Shown here piece after piece: positions 32,601 to 40,859 of a DNA stretch of 64,000 nt (the stretch's first letter is position 1; each line of letters starts with the position of its first letter). The DNA is from Nonomuraea roseoviolacea subsp. carminata (GTDB lineage: Bacteria > Actinomycetota > Actinomycetes > Streptosporangiales > Streptosporangiaceae): positions 6,479,001 to 6,543,000 of the forward strand of contig NZ_JAMZEC010000001.1 in assembly GCF_024172185.1 (NCBI RefSeq), given 5' to 3'. A program made the position numbers and the translations under genes. The notes beneath the pieces were generated by a model. The model saw only the letters and a program-made list of their open reading frames with translations, did not search any database and was not told the DNA's origin.

Positions 32601-35520
32601 CGTGGTGGGCGAGATCGTCGGCGAGGCCATGCGCCGCCTCGGGCTGTCCGAGCCCGCCGCGCCCACCGGGTACGCCACCGCCACGCTCGGCCAGGTCGCC
32701 GAGACGCTGGAGGAGCTCGTCGCCACCGGCCAGGCGCCGGCCGAGGACGCCGAGACGGCCGCGGCCCGGATCGTCCCGCCCGGCGTCGCGCCCTGGGTGC
32801 ACGGCTTCGCGGTGGCGAGGAGGGAGAACGGGCCGCCGCGCCGCACGGCTCCGCGCAGCCCCGGCCGCTGGCGCGTCGTCGGCGAGCATCCCGCCGCCGA
32901 GGCGCTGCGCGCCGCCCTGGAGGAGGCGGAGGCCGGCACCGGCGTCCTGGCGATCCTGCCCCCGGCGCCGGACACCGCGGACCTCGAAAGGCTGGACGCC
33001 GAGCGGCTGGCGGTGCTGCGCGCCGCGGCCGACGCGGTGCTCGCCGACAAGGACGTCACCCGCTGCGCGATCCTCCAGGAGGAGCCCGGCGGAGCCGGCT
33101 TCGCCAAGACCCTCCACCTGGAGGCGCCCTGGGTCGCCACCACCGTCGTCACCCTCCCGCTCGACGCCGCCGCGCCCGCGCGAGCCGCCGCCGAAGTCAC
33201 CGCCACCAGCGGATTCACCGAGGTCTGCTACGACGCGGACGGCACCCGCACCGAGCCCGTCCTGACCCCGGTCGAACTGGACGGCGACGAGATCCCGCTC
33301 GGCCCGGACGACGTGCTGCTCGTCACCGGCGGCGGCAAGGGCATCACCGCCGAGTGCGCCCTCAGCCTGGCCAGGGAGACGGGCGCCCGCCTCGCCCTGC
33401 TGGGCCGCTCCGACCCCGAGCGGGACACCGAGCTGGCCGCCAACCTGGAACGGATGGCCGCCACCGGTGTGACCGCCCGCTACCTGCGCGCCGACGTCAC
33501 CGACCCCGCGGCGGTGGCCGAGGCGGTCGCCGCCGTCGAGGGCGACCTCGGCCGGGTCACCGGCGTGCTGTACGGGGCCGGCGGCAACGTGCCCAAGCTG
33601 CTCCAGGAGCTCACCGGCGACGACTACACCGCCACCATCGACCCCAAGGTCGCCGGCCTGCGGGCCGTGCTGGCCGCCGTGGACACCGCGGCCCTGCGGC
33701 TGCTCGTCACGTTCGGCAGCATCACCGGACGGGCCGGGCTACGCGGCGAGGCCCACTACGCGATCGCCAACGAGTGGCAGAGCGACCTCGTCGAACGGCT
33801 GGCCCGCGAGCTGCCGCACTGCCGGTGCCGCGCCGTCGAGTGGTCCCTGTGGTCCGGCGTCGGCATGGGCGAACGGCTCGGCTCGGTGGAGAGCCTCGCC
33901 CGCGTCGGCGTCACCACCATCACCCCCGACCAGGGCGTCGCCATGCTCCGCGCCCTCGTCGCCGATTCCGGCGCGCCCGTCGTCACCGTCGTCACCGGCC
34001 GCTTCGGCGACCTGCCGACCGTCACCTTCGCCGCCGGCCGCGAGGGCTGCGACGACCTGCCGCTGCTGCGCTTCCTGGAGCGGCCGCGCGTCCACTACCC
34101 CGGCGTCGAGCTCGTCGCCGACTCCGAGGTGAGCTGGGCCGGCGACCCCTACCTCGCCGAGCACGTCTTCGGCGGCGGCGAGGGCGCCGTCGTCCCCGGC
34201 ACGGTCGGCATGGAGATGATGGCCCAGGCCGCGGCCGGCCTGCTCGGCGTGGACGCCGTGCCCGTCCTGGAGGACGTCGAGTTCCTGCGGGCCATCGTCG
34301 TGCCCGAGGACGCCCCGGTGACGGTCCGGGTGGCGGCGCTGCGCGTCGGGCCGGGCCGGGTGGCCGCCGTGGTCCGCACCAGCGCGACCAAGTTCCAGGT
34401 CGACCACTTCCGGGCGGTCTGCGACTACTCCCGGGGCGCCGGCGAGCCCGAGCCGCTCGGGCTGGTGCGGCGCGACGACGTGGCGCTGCCGCCGATGGCG
34501 TTCGAGCCCGCCACGGACCTGTACGGGCCGATGCTCTTCCACGGGCCGCGGTTCAAGCTCGTCGAGAGCATCCACCGCACCGGCGCCCAGCACGTCACCG
34601 GCCGGCTCCTGCCCGGCACGGGCTCGGCCTGGTTCGGCCGCTACCTGCCCGACCGGCTGTTGCTCGGCGACCCGGCCGCCCGCGACGCGTACATGCAGCC
34701 GATGCAGACCTGCGGGCCGACCGTGCTGGCCATCCCCCTCGGCGTGGACCGCGTCGTGCCCGGCCCCCGCGCGGGCGCGCAGGCCACCGACGTCTACATC
34801 CGGCACCGGTACGACGACAAGTGCTGGGACATCGAGGTCACCGACCGCGACGGCCGGGTGGTCGAGACCTGGCAGGGCTTCCGGACGCAGCTCGTCAGCA
34901 AGTACGAGGTGCCCCGCGAGTGGGTCCCCGTGCTGCTCGGCTCGTACCTGGAGCACGTGCTCATCGAGCAGGAGCTGGCGGGGCGCGTCGTCCTCGACGT
35001 GGACGGCGACGGACTGGAGCGGCGGCAGGCGAGCCTGCTGGCGGTCCGGCGGCTGCTCGGCGCCGAGGCGGAGGTCGTCTGGCGGCCGGACGGCAGGCCC
35101 GAGGTGGTGGGCGGAGACACCGTGTCCGTTTCGCACGCCGCCGGCGTGACCATGGCGACGACCACGGCCGGATGCGACCTGGAGACCGTCACCCCCAGGA
35201 GCGAGGAGGCGTGGGCGTCGCTGCTCGGCGCCGACCGGCTCGCGCTGGCCGAGACCGTCGCCGAGGAGACCGGCGAGGACGCCGACACGGCCGCCACGCG
35301 CATCTGGACGGCCGCCGAATGCCTGGTCAAGGCCGGCCTGCCCGTCGGCACGGCCGTCACCTTCGACTCGGCCAGGGAGGGCGGCTGGGTGGGACTGTCC
35401 GCCGGCGGGCGCCGGATCCTGACGCTGTCCACCCGGCTGCGCGGCGTGCCGGCGCCTGTGGTGCTCGCCGTCCTCGCCGAGACCGACCCGGACGCGGGCA
35501 AGGCCGGGGAGCTGCGATGA
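29695..35520 (+). CDS. pksE: Enediyne-type iterative polyketide synthase (KS-AT-ACP-KR-DH-PPT)
   Basis: This 1941-residue cytoplasmic megasynthase extends malonyl units into a conjugated polyene chain. The ketosynthase (1-460) has Cys211 in VDGACASSL and His344/His384 in EGHGTGTAVGD and ANIGHTKAAAG. The acyltransferase (about 540-880) has FPGQGSG and GHSLGEL (Ser654). The ACP near 968 has LDDLHLSSIVV, typical of PksE. The ketoreductase has LLVTGGGKGITAE (about 1210). The dehydratase has AEHVFGGGEGAVVPG. The built-in phosphopantetheinyl transferase has GCDLETV and IWTAAECLVKAG near the end. The domain order is the PksE hallmark. GTG at 29695 follows AAGGA. The stop overlaps the thioesterase start. 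Confidence 0.94.
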   Translation: MTSRIAVVGMACRFPDASTAGELWDNAVAGRRAFRRLPPERIRLSDYWSADRTAPDHFYTTEAALLRDWEFDRLRFKVAGTTYRNTDMVHWLALEVAAEALADAGFPDGKGAPHETTGVVVGNSLTGEGQRAAGIRLRWPYVRRVVAGALEGTMDTEQLAELLARMERDYKAPFPVPDGDYLAGGLSNTIAGRICNHFDLNGGGYAVDGACASSLLALTTACNALVSGDLDVAVAGGVDISIDPNELIGFSRAGALAADEMRVYDRRSAGFWPGEGCGMVVLMREEDAVARGHRVHALVAGWGVSSDGAGGITRPESDGQRLCLDRAYARAGFGIDEVPYFEGHGTGTAVGDTAELQTISEARRAAAPDAPPAVIGSVKANIGHTKAAAGMAGLIKAVMAVNSAVLPPTTGCERPHKLLSGESPALRALRKAEPWPAGAPLRAGVSAMGFGGINTHVVIESPRPRRPRLDGRTRTLMNSPQDAELFCLDADTAGDLRHEAERLAAVAVGMSRSELPDLAAHLARGLGRRARRAAVVAGTPAELAERLGRVAELAGQGTERHIDPAAGIFLGALGELPRIVLMFPGQGSGTRSDGGALRRRFDTVDELYETAALPAGGDQVETAVAQPRIVTASVAGLRVLSELGVEAGSAVGHSLGELVALHWAGSFDESAVLRLAAARGRAMSELSESGGAMASITADHDTVTALIGDDPVVVAGLNSPRQTVVSGPAEAVTRVVERATRQGLQAVRLPVSHAFHSPLVAPAAGVFAGTLAEESPAPVRRHVVSTVTGAPVVGEPLDLLREQITAPVRFAEALAAAAKDADLLVEVGPGQVLTQLAGDIVSVPAVATRTDDESLGGILRTLGAAFAVGAAVKVGALFEDRFTRPFDPAATPTFITNLCEVVPEIDAALLTGGAAAPAAAAAPEPAADDEPAGDPLLLLRRLVAAHAEFPLEAVQADSKFLDDLHLSSIVVGEIVGEAMRRLGLSEPAAPTGYATATLGQVAETLEELVATGQAPAEDAETAAARIVPPGVAPWVHGFAVARRENGPPRRTAPRSPGRWRVVGEHPAAEALRAALEEAEAGTGVLAILPPAPDTADLERLDAERLAVLRAAADAVLADKDVTRCAILQEEPGGAGFAKTLHLEAPWVATTVVTLPLDAAAPARAAAEVTATSGFTEVCYDADGTRTEPVLTPVELDGDEIPLGPDDVLLVTGGGKGITAECALSLARETGARLALLGRSDPERDTELAANLERMAATGVTARYLRADVTDPAAVAEAVAAVEGDLGRVTGVLYGAGGNVPKLLQELTGDDYTATIDPKVAGLRAVLAAVDTAALRLLVTFGSITGRAGLRGEAHYAIANEWQSDLVERLARELPHCRCRAVEWSLWSGVGMGERLGSVESLARVGVTTITPDQGVAMLRALVADSGAPVVTVVTGRFGDLPTVTFAAGREGCDDLPLLRFLERPRVHYPGVELVADSEVSWAGDPYLAEHVFGGGEGAVVPGTVGMEMMAQAAAGLLGVDAVPVLEDVEFLRAIVVPEDAPVTVRVAALRVGPGRVAAVVRTSATKFQVDHFRAVCDYSRGAGEPEPLGLVRRDDVALPPMAFEPATDLYGPMLFHGPRFKLVESIHRTGAQHVTGRLLPGTGSAWFGRYLPDRLLLGDPAARDAYMQPMQTCGPTVLAIPLGVDRVVPGPRAGAQATDVYIRHRYDDKCWDIEVTDRDGRVVETWQGFRTQLVSKYEVPREWVPVLLGSYLEHVLIEQELAGRVVLDVDGDGLERRQASLLAVRRLLGAEAEVVWRPDGRPEVVGGDTVSVSHAAGVTMATTTAGCDLETVTPRSEEAWASLLGADRLALAETVAEETGEDADTAATRIWTAAECLVKAGLPVGTAVTFDSAREGGWVGLSAGGRRILTLSTRLRGVPAPVVLAVLAETDPDAGKAGELR

Positions 35521-35966
35521 AGGGGGACGCGTACGAGTACCGGCACGTCGTCGGCATCGAGGACACCGACCTGCTGGGCAACGTCAACTACGTCAACTAC
35601 ATCCGCTGGCAGGGACGCGCCCGGGAGATGTTCCTGCGCGACTTCGTCCCGGACGTGGTGGCCGGCTTCGCCGACGGGGTGCGGCTGCTCACGGTGAGCT
35701 GCCGCTGCGACTACCTGCGGGAACTCGCCGTGTTCGACGAGGTGGTCATCCGGATGCGGCAGGGGGAGCTGGGCCAGACCCAGTCCGTGATGACGTACGA
35801 GTACTGGCGCCAGCTCCCGGGCGGCGGAGAGGAGCTGGTCGCCACCGGCGAGCAGCGGATCGCCTGCGTGCGCCCGGACGAGCACGGCCGCATGGTGCCC
35901 GCGCGGATCCCGGAGCAGATGCGGCGCCTGCTCGAACAGGTCCAGAGCCCCGCCACCCGCCGCTGA
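35517..35966 (+). CDS. Hot-dog thioesterase of the enediyne PKS (CalE7/SgcE10 type)
   Basis: The 149-residue single-domain enzyme releases the polyene from the PKS by hydrolysis. The pattern YEYRHVVGIEDTDLLGNVNY, then VNYIRWQGRAREMFL, is that of the PksE-associated hot-dog thioesterases. These lack the usual catalytic acid of 4-hydroxybenzoyl-CoA thioesterases and release beta-keto or polyene acids that can decarboxylate. ATG overlaps the PKS stop by ATGA, so synthesis is coupled. With PksE alone, such thioesterases are known to give a linear heptaene hydrocarbon. The next gene is a methyltransferase, so the released product may be methylated. The assignment is firm. Confidence 0.93.
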   Translation: MKGDAYEYRHVVGIEDTDLLGNVNYVNYIRWQGRAREMFLRDFVPDVVAGFADGVRLLTVSCRCDYLRELAVFDEVVIRMRQGELGQTQSVMTYEYWRQLPGGGEELVATGEQRIACVRPDEHGRMVPARIPEQMRRLLEQVQSPATRR

Positions 35967-35983
35967 CCCGCGAAGGATCGTTC

Positions 35984-36793
35984 ATGCACGCTGTCGCCGC
36001 CACCGCCCGCTGGACCGCCGCCGCGCGGGCCAAGGAGTCGCGCCGCGAGGACGCGATCTTCACGGACCCGTACGCCGAGCAGCTCGCCGGGCAGGAGGGC
36101 ACGACCCTCTTCGCCCGCTACGACAACCCCGGGGTCGGCGAGTTCATCGCCATCCGCACCCGCTACCTGGACGACCTGATCGGCCATGGGGGTTTCGGCC
36201 AGGTCGTGCTGCTCGCGGCCGGCATGGACACCCGCTCCGTACGGCTGCCGTGGCCCCCGGGGACCGTCCTGTACGAGGTCGACCAGGCGGACCTGCTGGC
36301 GGAGAAGGACAAGCGGCTCGCCGACCTGGGCGCCCGGCACGCCTGCGACCGGCGGGCCGTCGGCGCCGACCTCACCGGCGACTGGCCGCGGGCGCTGCGC
36401 GAGGCCGGCTGGGACCCGTCGGCGCCCACGCTGTGGCTGGCGGAGGGCCTGCTGTTCTACCTGCCGGAGCCGGCCGCCCGCCTGCTGCTCCAACGGGTGG
36501 CGGCGGCCGGCGCCCCGGGGAGCGTGCTCGCCGGGGACCTGCTCAGCCACCAGTCCATGGTCAGCGAGTTCTCGAAGGAGGGGCTGCGCCGGCTGACCGA
36601 GGACGGCTGCCCGTGGCTGTTCGGCACCGACGAGCCGGAGGAGTTCCTGTCCGGCTGCGGCTGGCGGGTGACGGAGCTGCGGATGCCGGGCGAGGAAGGC
36701 GCTTCCTACGGCCGGTGGCCCTGGAACCCGCCGCTGCCCCGCGAGGCCAGGGGCTTCCCCCAGAACTTCCTGTTCGTCGCCGCGAACGACTGA
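35984..36793 (+). CDS. SAM-dependent O-methyltransferase, leucine carboxyl methyltransferase family
   Basis: The 269-residue class I methyltransferase resembles the actinobacterial TIGR00027/LCM group. It starts with TARWTAAARAKESRREDAIF and FTDPYAEQLAG. The SAM-binding strand is VVLLAAGMDTRSVRLPWPPG, followed by the acidic loop YEVDQADLL and the WLAEGLLFYLPE motif. Members methylate carboxyl or hydroxyl groups of small molecules. It lies 17 bp after the thioesterase on the same strand, with GAAGGAT before its ATG. It probably methylates the PKS product, perhaps a polyene acid. The substrate is inferred from position only. Confidence 0.9.
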   Translation: MHAVAATARWTAAARAKESRREDAIFTDPYAEQLAGQEGTTLFARYDNPGVGEFIAIRTRYLDDLIGHGGFGQVVLLAAGMDTRSVRLPWPPGTVLYEVDQADLLAEKDKRLADLGARHACDRRAVGADLTGDWPRALREAGWDPSAPTLWLAEGLLFYLPEPAARLLLQRVAAAGAPGSVLAGDLLSHQSMVSEFSKEGLRRLTEDGCPWLFGTDEPEEFLSGCGWRVTELRMPGEEGASYGRWPWNPPLPREARGFPQNFLFVAAND

Positions 36794-36800
36794 CACCGTC

Positions 36801-37280
36801 GTGACCAGGAACGCGCACTGCTCCTTCTGCGGCACGGCCTTCGCCCCCGGCCAGGCGTGGCCGCGCACCTGTTCAGCCTGCGGCAACACCAGCTACCTCA
36901 ACCCGCTGCCGGTCGCGGTGATGCTGCTGCCGGTCGAGGAGCGCGTGCTGGTGGTCCGGCGCGCGGTCGAGCCGCACCGCGGGGAGCTGGCGCTGCCCGG
37001 CGGCTTCGTGGACCTGGGGGAGTCCTGGCAGCAGGCGGCCGTCCGGGAGCTGCGGGAGGAGACGGGCATCGTCGTCGCCGCCGATGCCGTGCGGCTCCTC
37101 GACGTGGTCAGCGCCCCCGACGGGACCCTGCTGGTCTTCGCCCTGGGCCCGCGCGTCCGGGCGGCCGACCTGCCGCCGGTCGCGCCCACGGCCGAGACGA
37201 CGGAGTGGCTGCTGCTCGACGGGCCGCGGGAGCTGGCCTTCCCGCTGCACACCCGGGTCGTGAGGAAGCACTTCGCGTAG
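36801..37280 (+). CDS. NUDIX hydrolase with N-terminal zinc ribbon
   Basis: The 159-residue protein has an N-terminal four-Cys zinc ribbon (CSFCG then CSACG) and a complete NUDIX box, GGFVDLGESWQQAAVRELREETG. It hydrolyses nucleoside diphosphate-linked substrates; members with this zinc ribbon are often NADH or ADP-ribose pyrophosphatases. GTG at 36801 lies 7 bp after the methyltransferase stop, so it may be the tail of the PKS operon, but a housekeeping role is equally plausible. The substrate is unknown. Confidence 0.9.
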   Translation: MTRNAHCSFCGTAFAPGQAWPRTCSACGNTSYLNPLPVAVMLLPVEERVLVVRRAVEPHRGELALPGGFVDLGESWQQAAVRELREETGIVVAADAVRLLDVVSAPDGTLLVFALGPRVRAADLPPVAPTAETTEWLLLDGPRELAFPLHTRVVRKHFA

Positions 37281-37325
37281 CACCATGGAAGGACAGGACA
37301 CCCGACGTCCGGGGAGGCCGCCGCC

Positions 37326-39212
37326 ATGGCCACGACATTCGATCACGGTGCATCCGACCACGGGGCATCCGACCACGGGGCATCCGTTCACGGGACCCCG
37401 TCCGGGGACGGCGACTCGCGCTACCTGCCGATCGCCGAGCACGGCCTGATCGGCGACCTGCGCACCGTGGCCCTGGTCGGCACCGACGGCACCATCGACT
37501 GGTACTGCTGCCCGGCCTTCGACTCGCCCAGCGTCTTCGCCTCCATCCTGGACGCCGACCGGGGCGGCGCGTTCGAGCTGGCCGCCGCCGTACCCGCCAG
37601 GACCAAGCAGTTCTACTTCCCCGACACCAACGTGCTGATCACCCGGTTCTTCACCGGCGACGGCGTCGGCGAGATCCAGGACTTCATGCCGGTGACCGTC
37701 GACACCGGCGAGGCCGACCGGCACCGGCTGATCCGGCGGGTGCTGTGCGTGCGCGGGGAGATCCCGTTCCGGGCGCGGGTGGCGCCGCGCTTCGGGTACG
37801 GGGCGCAGCCGCACGAGCTGTCCCGGCGCGACGGCCTGGTCGTCTTCTCCTCGCCGGACCTGACGCTGGCGCTGACCGCCACGGTGCCCGTCACGTGCGA
37901 CGACCGCGACGCGCGCGCCGCGTTCACCTTGCGGGAGGGCGAGTCGGCGGTGTTCGCGCTGGACCGGGTGCGCGAGGACGTGGAGCCGCGCGGCTGCCCG
38001 CACGCGGAGGCCGAGGACGCGTTCGCCGCCACGGTCGGGTTCTGGCGGCGCTGGCTGTCGGCCTCCCGCTACCGCGGCCGGTGGCGGGAGATGGTGCACC
38101 GCTCGGCGCTGACGCTCAAGCTGCTCACGTACGCGCCCACCGGCGCGATCGTCGCCGCGCCCACCACGAGCCTGCCCGAGCAGCTCGGTGGCGAGCGCAA
38201 CTGGGACTACCGCTACCTGTGGGTGCGCGACGCCGCCTTCGCCGTGTACGCGCTGCTGCGGCTCGGCTTCACCGGCGAGGCCGAGGCGTTCATGGACTTC
38301 CTCACCCGCCGCGTCTGCCGCCGCGAGGACGGCCCGTCCGGGCCGCTGCAGATCATGTACGGCATCGACGGCCGCACCGAGCTGCCCGAACGCGAGCTGG
38401 CCCACCTGGAGGGACACCAGGGCTCGGCCCCCGTCCGGGTCGGCAACGCCGCCGCCGACCAGCTCCAGCTCGACATCTACGGCGCCCTCATCGACTCGGT
38501 CTACCTGTACGACAAGTGGGGCAAACCCATCTCCAGCGACCACTGGGACGACGTCTGCGCCCTGGTGGACTGGGTCTGCGCCCACTGGAACCAGCCCGAC
38601 GAGGGCGTCTGGGAGACCCGTGGCGGCCGCAAGAACTTCCTGTACTCGCGGCTGATGTGCTGGGTGGCGATCGAGCGGGCCATGCGGACGGCCCGCCGCC
38701 GCGGCCTGCCCGCCGACATCCCGCGCTGGCGCGACACCCGCGACGCGATCTACCGGGAGCTCATGCGGCGCGGCTGGTCGCCCAAGCGGCAGGCGTTCGT
38801 CCAGCACGAGGACGACGACGTCCTGGACGCGGCCGTGCTGATGATGCCGCTGGTCAAGTTCATCTCGCCCACGGACCCGAAGTGGCTGTCCACCCTCGAC
38901 GCGCTCACGGCCGACCTGGTGTCGGACTCGCTCGTCTACCGCTACGACCCGGAGGCCAGCCCCGACGGCCTGCGCGGCGAGGAGGGCACGTTCTCGATCT
39001 GCTCGTTCTGGTACGTGGAGGCGCTCGTGCGGGCCGGCCGCGTCGAGGAGGCGCGCCTGGCCTTCGAGAAGATGCTCACCTACGCCAACCACGTCGGCCT
39101 GTACGCGGAGGAGATCGGGCAGAACGGCGAGCAGCAGGGCAACTTCCCGCAGGCATTCACCCACCTGGCCCTCATCAGCGCCGCCTTCAACCTCGACCGC
39201 GCCCTCGGCTGA
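37326..39212 (+). CDS. GH15 glucoamylase-like glycoside hydrolase
   Basis: The 628-residue cytoplasmic enzyme has the bacterial GH15 layout. An N-terminal beta-sandwich (RYLPIAEHGLIGDLRTVALVG, then GTIDWYCCPAFDSPSVFA) is joined to an alpha/alpha barrel with TTSLPEQLGGERNWDYRYLW, WVRDAAFAVYAL and a C-terminal GTFSICSFWYVEAL. The pair of general acid and base glutamates is expected in the NQPDEGVWETRGG and GEEGTFSICSFW segments. Substrates in this family include trehalose and malto-oligosaccharides; in actinobacteria trehalose is common. The first 20 residues contain three 15-bp repeats (DHGAS). It probably starts at ATG 37326. It is unrelated to the PKS as far as can be seen. Confidence 0.9.
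   Translation: MATTFDHGASDHGASDHGASVHGTPSGDGDSRYLPIAEHGLIGDLRTVALVGTDGTIDWYCCPAFDSPSVFASILDADRGGAFELAAAVPARTKQFYFPDTNVLITRFFTGDGVGEIQDFMPVTVDTGEADRHRLIRRVLCVRGEIPFRARVAPRFGYGAQPHELSRRDGLVVFSSPDLTLALTATVPVTCDDRDARAAFTLREGESAVFALDRVREDVEPRGCPHAEAEDAFAATVGFWRRWLSASRYRGRWREMVHRSALTLKLLTYAPTGAIVAAPTTSLPEQLGGERNWDYRYLWVRDAAFAVYALLRLGFTGEAEAFMDFLTRRVCRREDGPSGPLQIMYGIDGRTELPERELAHLEGHQGSAPVRVGNAAADQLQLDIYGALIDSVYLYDKWGKPISSDHWDDVCALVDWVCAHWNQPDEGVWETRGGRKNFLYSRLMCWVAIERAMRTARRRGLPADIPRWRDTRDAIYRELMRRGWSPKRQAFVQHEDDDVLDAAVLMMPLVKFISPTDPKWLSTLDALTADLVSDSLVYRYDPEASPDGLRGEEGTFSICSFWYVEALVRAGRVEEARLAFEKMLTYANHVGLYAEEIGQNGEQQGNFPQAFTHLALISAAFNLDRALG
37341..37385 (+). repeat. Three 15-bp tandem repeats at the GH15 N-terminus
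   Basis: Units GATCACGGTGCATCC, GACCACGGGGCATCC and GACCACGGGGCATCC start at 37341, 37356 and 37371 and encode DHGAS three times. They lie before the conserved fold. Confidence 0.9.
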
Positions 39213-39239
39213 CGGGCGCCCGTCAGCCCCGGGACGAGC

Positions 39240-39734
39240 TCAGCGGCCGGACTTGCGGCGGATGAGGCCGACCACCATGCCGACGATCCACAGGACGAAC
39301 AGCACCTTCAGGATGCCCCACCCGCCGAAGACCGCCCCGAGGATCAGGAACACGCCGAGGATGGGCACGAACGGCGGCGGGCCGTGGTGGCGGCGGCCCC
39401 CGCGGCGCATGTCGCGGTAGGCGCGGCGCATGTCGCGCTGGGCGCCGTGGACGTGCTCCATCTGCTGCCGGTGGGCGCGCATCGCCGCCTTCCAGTCGTC
39501 CATGCCGGGCACGCCGGGCGTACCGGGCGCGGGCGGCCCGGGGTGGACGGCGGGGGAGCCGGGCAGGTCGGCCGTGACGTCCGCGAGGTCGCGGGCGGTC
39601 TTGGCGGCCAGGGCACGGTCCAGGCGCTCGTCGAGCTCCTGGTGGTCGAGCCGGCCCTGCGCGAAGTGCTCGCGCAGGGCCTCCATCGTCCGCTCGCGTT
39701 CGGCGTCGCCGATGCGGAGATCCTTGGGGTCCAT
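39240..39734 (-). CDS. DUF1707 domain membrane protein
   Basis: The 164-residue protein begins with a DUF1707 segment (LRIGDAERERTMEALREHFA, then GRLDHQELDERLDRALAAKT). It continues with a Pro/Gly linker, a His/Arg-rich basic stretch (MRRAYRDMRRGGRRHH), and two adjacent transmembrane helices near the C-terminus (VPILGVFLILGAVFGGWG and VLFVLWIVGMVVGLI). The function of DUF1707 is not known; it is widespread in actinobacteria and often sits beside PadR regulators. ATG at 39734 follows GAGGGAGG; an ATG at 39785 would add 17 residues. It lies 55 bp downstream of the padR-like gene on the same strand, so it is probably regulated with it. Confidence 0.85.
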   Translation of the reverse strand: MDPKDLRIGDAERERTMEALREHFAQGRLDHQELDERLDRALAAKTARDLADVTADLPGSPAVHPGPPAPGTPGVPGMDDWKAAMRAHRQQMEHVHGAQRDMRRAYRDMRRGGRRHHGPPPFVPILGVFLILGAVFGGWGILKVLFVLWIVGMVVGLIRRKSGR

Positions 39735-39789
39735 GACCGGGGCCTCCCTCTCTCCGAGCCGGCTGTCCGTTGCGAAGCCGGTCATGCGG

Positions 39790-40542
39790 TCACTCCTCGC
39801 CCGGGTCGCCGTCGGCCAGGATCTGGTAGAGCTTGCGCCGGGTCTCAACAAGAGTCTTACGCGCTTCGCGGATCTGTGCGTCGGATCCGGTCTGGAGAAC
39901 CTGAACCATCGCGAAAGCGGACTGGCGCGCGATGTCCCACAAGTCGGCCGCGTTGTCGTCGATGTCGGGACGCATCTCGTCCCACGGGGCGCGGATCTCG
40001 TCGTTGTGGGACTCGATGTACTGCCGGCCGGCGTCGGTGAGGCGGAAGGTCTTGCGGCCCTCGTTCTCCTCGGCCACGACCAGGCCCTCGTCGGTGAGCT
40101 GCTGGAGCGCCGGGTACACGGCGCCGGGGCTGGGCTTCCAGCCGCCCTCGCTGCGCTCGGCGATCTCCTGGATGATCTGGTAGCCGTTGCGCGGCTCCTC
40201 GGAGAGCAGCGCAAGGATCGCGGCGCGCACGTCGCCGCGCTTGGCCTTGCGGCCGCGGCCGCCCCAGCCGCGGTGGCCGAACGGGCCGCCGGGACCGAAC
40301 GGGCCTCCCGGGCCGAACGGGCCGCCACCGCCCCAGGGGCCGCCGCGGCCGAACTCGGGCGGGAACGGTCCGCGCCGGCCGCGATGCCGCTCCTCGTGCG
40401 GACCGTGGCGGTGGCGGTGGCCCGCCTCCTCCCATGCTCCTGCCGCGGCCCTGAGGGTGCGGACGGCCTCGCGGGCGGCCCGCTTGAACTCCCGCGCGTC
40501 GGGCCACTGGCCGCCCGCGGAGCCTGCGTGTGACATTGCCAT
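39790..40542 (-). CDS. PadR-family transcriptional regulator
   Basis: The 250-residue regulator has an N-terminal extension of about 95 residues rich in His, Arg and Gly, with GPGGPF repeats. The PadR winged helix follows: RGDVRAAILALLSEEPRNGY, then EGGWKPSPGAVYPALQQL, then EGRKTFRLTDAGR. A C-terminal helical dimerisation domain ends it. PadR proteins are usually repressors of their own operon and respond to small molecules or stress. AAAGGAGG precedes the ATG at 40542. A perfect palindrome CGATATATCG lies about 50 bp upstream and is a natural autoregulatory site. It probably controls the DUF1707 gene too. Confidence 0.93.
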   Translation of the reverse strand: MAMSHAGSAGGQWPDAREFKRAAREAVRTLRAAAGAWEEAGHRHRHGPHEERHRGRRGPFPPEFGRGGPWGGGGPFGPGGPFGPGGPFGHRGWGGRGRKAKRGDVRAAILALLSEEPRNGYQIIQEIAERSEGGWKPSPGAVYPALQQLTDEGLVVAEENEGRKTFRLTDAGRQYIESHNDEIRAPWDEMRPDIDDNAADLWDIARQSAFAMVQVLQTGSDAQIREARKTLVETRRKLYQILADGDPGEE

Positions 40543-40859
40543 GACATGTCCTCCTTTGCGATACCTCGCGACTGTTCGCGATGCTTCAACGATATATCGG
40601 AAGAATGTCGTTGGCAACGCCGTGGGGTGAGTGAGGCAGATCACGAAAAAGTCGCGGAATTCGGGAACAGGATCCGGGACGGCGTCGTTGTTCAGGGCAG
40701 ACGAGGTCGTTCCGCGTCGGCAGGGCTGGGGGGTGCTGTCGCCGTGGAGACGGCCTCGTCTGCGTTTGCGGACCTTCGCGGCCCACCTCAAGGCAGGGTC
40801 ACGGGAACGTTCCCCGACGGCATGCTCGCCTGTCCCCGCTTTGCCGTACAGTCCGGATC
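40543..40859. other. Divergent intergenic region between padR-like and YdjM-like genes
   Basis: Besides the 40590 palindrome it contains TCGCGACTGTTCGCGA near 40566-40581, two TCGCGA hexamers 4 bp apart. The rest, to 40859, has no recognisable gene or clear promoter. Confidence 0.45.
40590..40599. promoter_or_regulatory. Palindrome CGATATATCG upstream of the padR-like gene
   Basis: A perfect 10-bp palindrome in an otherwise GC-rich region, 48 bp before the regulator start. The flanks (AACGATATATCGG) resemble those of the site near hen1. It is the probable operator of the PadR protein. Confidence 0.6.

Noticed and set aside
29890..33117. A 1075-codon antisense frame under the PKS
   Set aside because: It mirrors the PKS coding strand, has biased Arg/Gly/Ala/Asp composition and no recognisable domain.
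28448..36793. Calling the locus a complete enediyne antibiotic cluster
   Set aside because: The warhead accessory genes (E3, E4, E5) and resistance or apoprotein genes are not present in the window.
39211..39224. Palindrome GACGGGCGCCCGTC after the GH15 gene as terminator
   Set aside because: It has no loop and no T-tract; a chance GC palindrome is likely.
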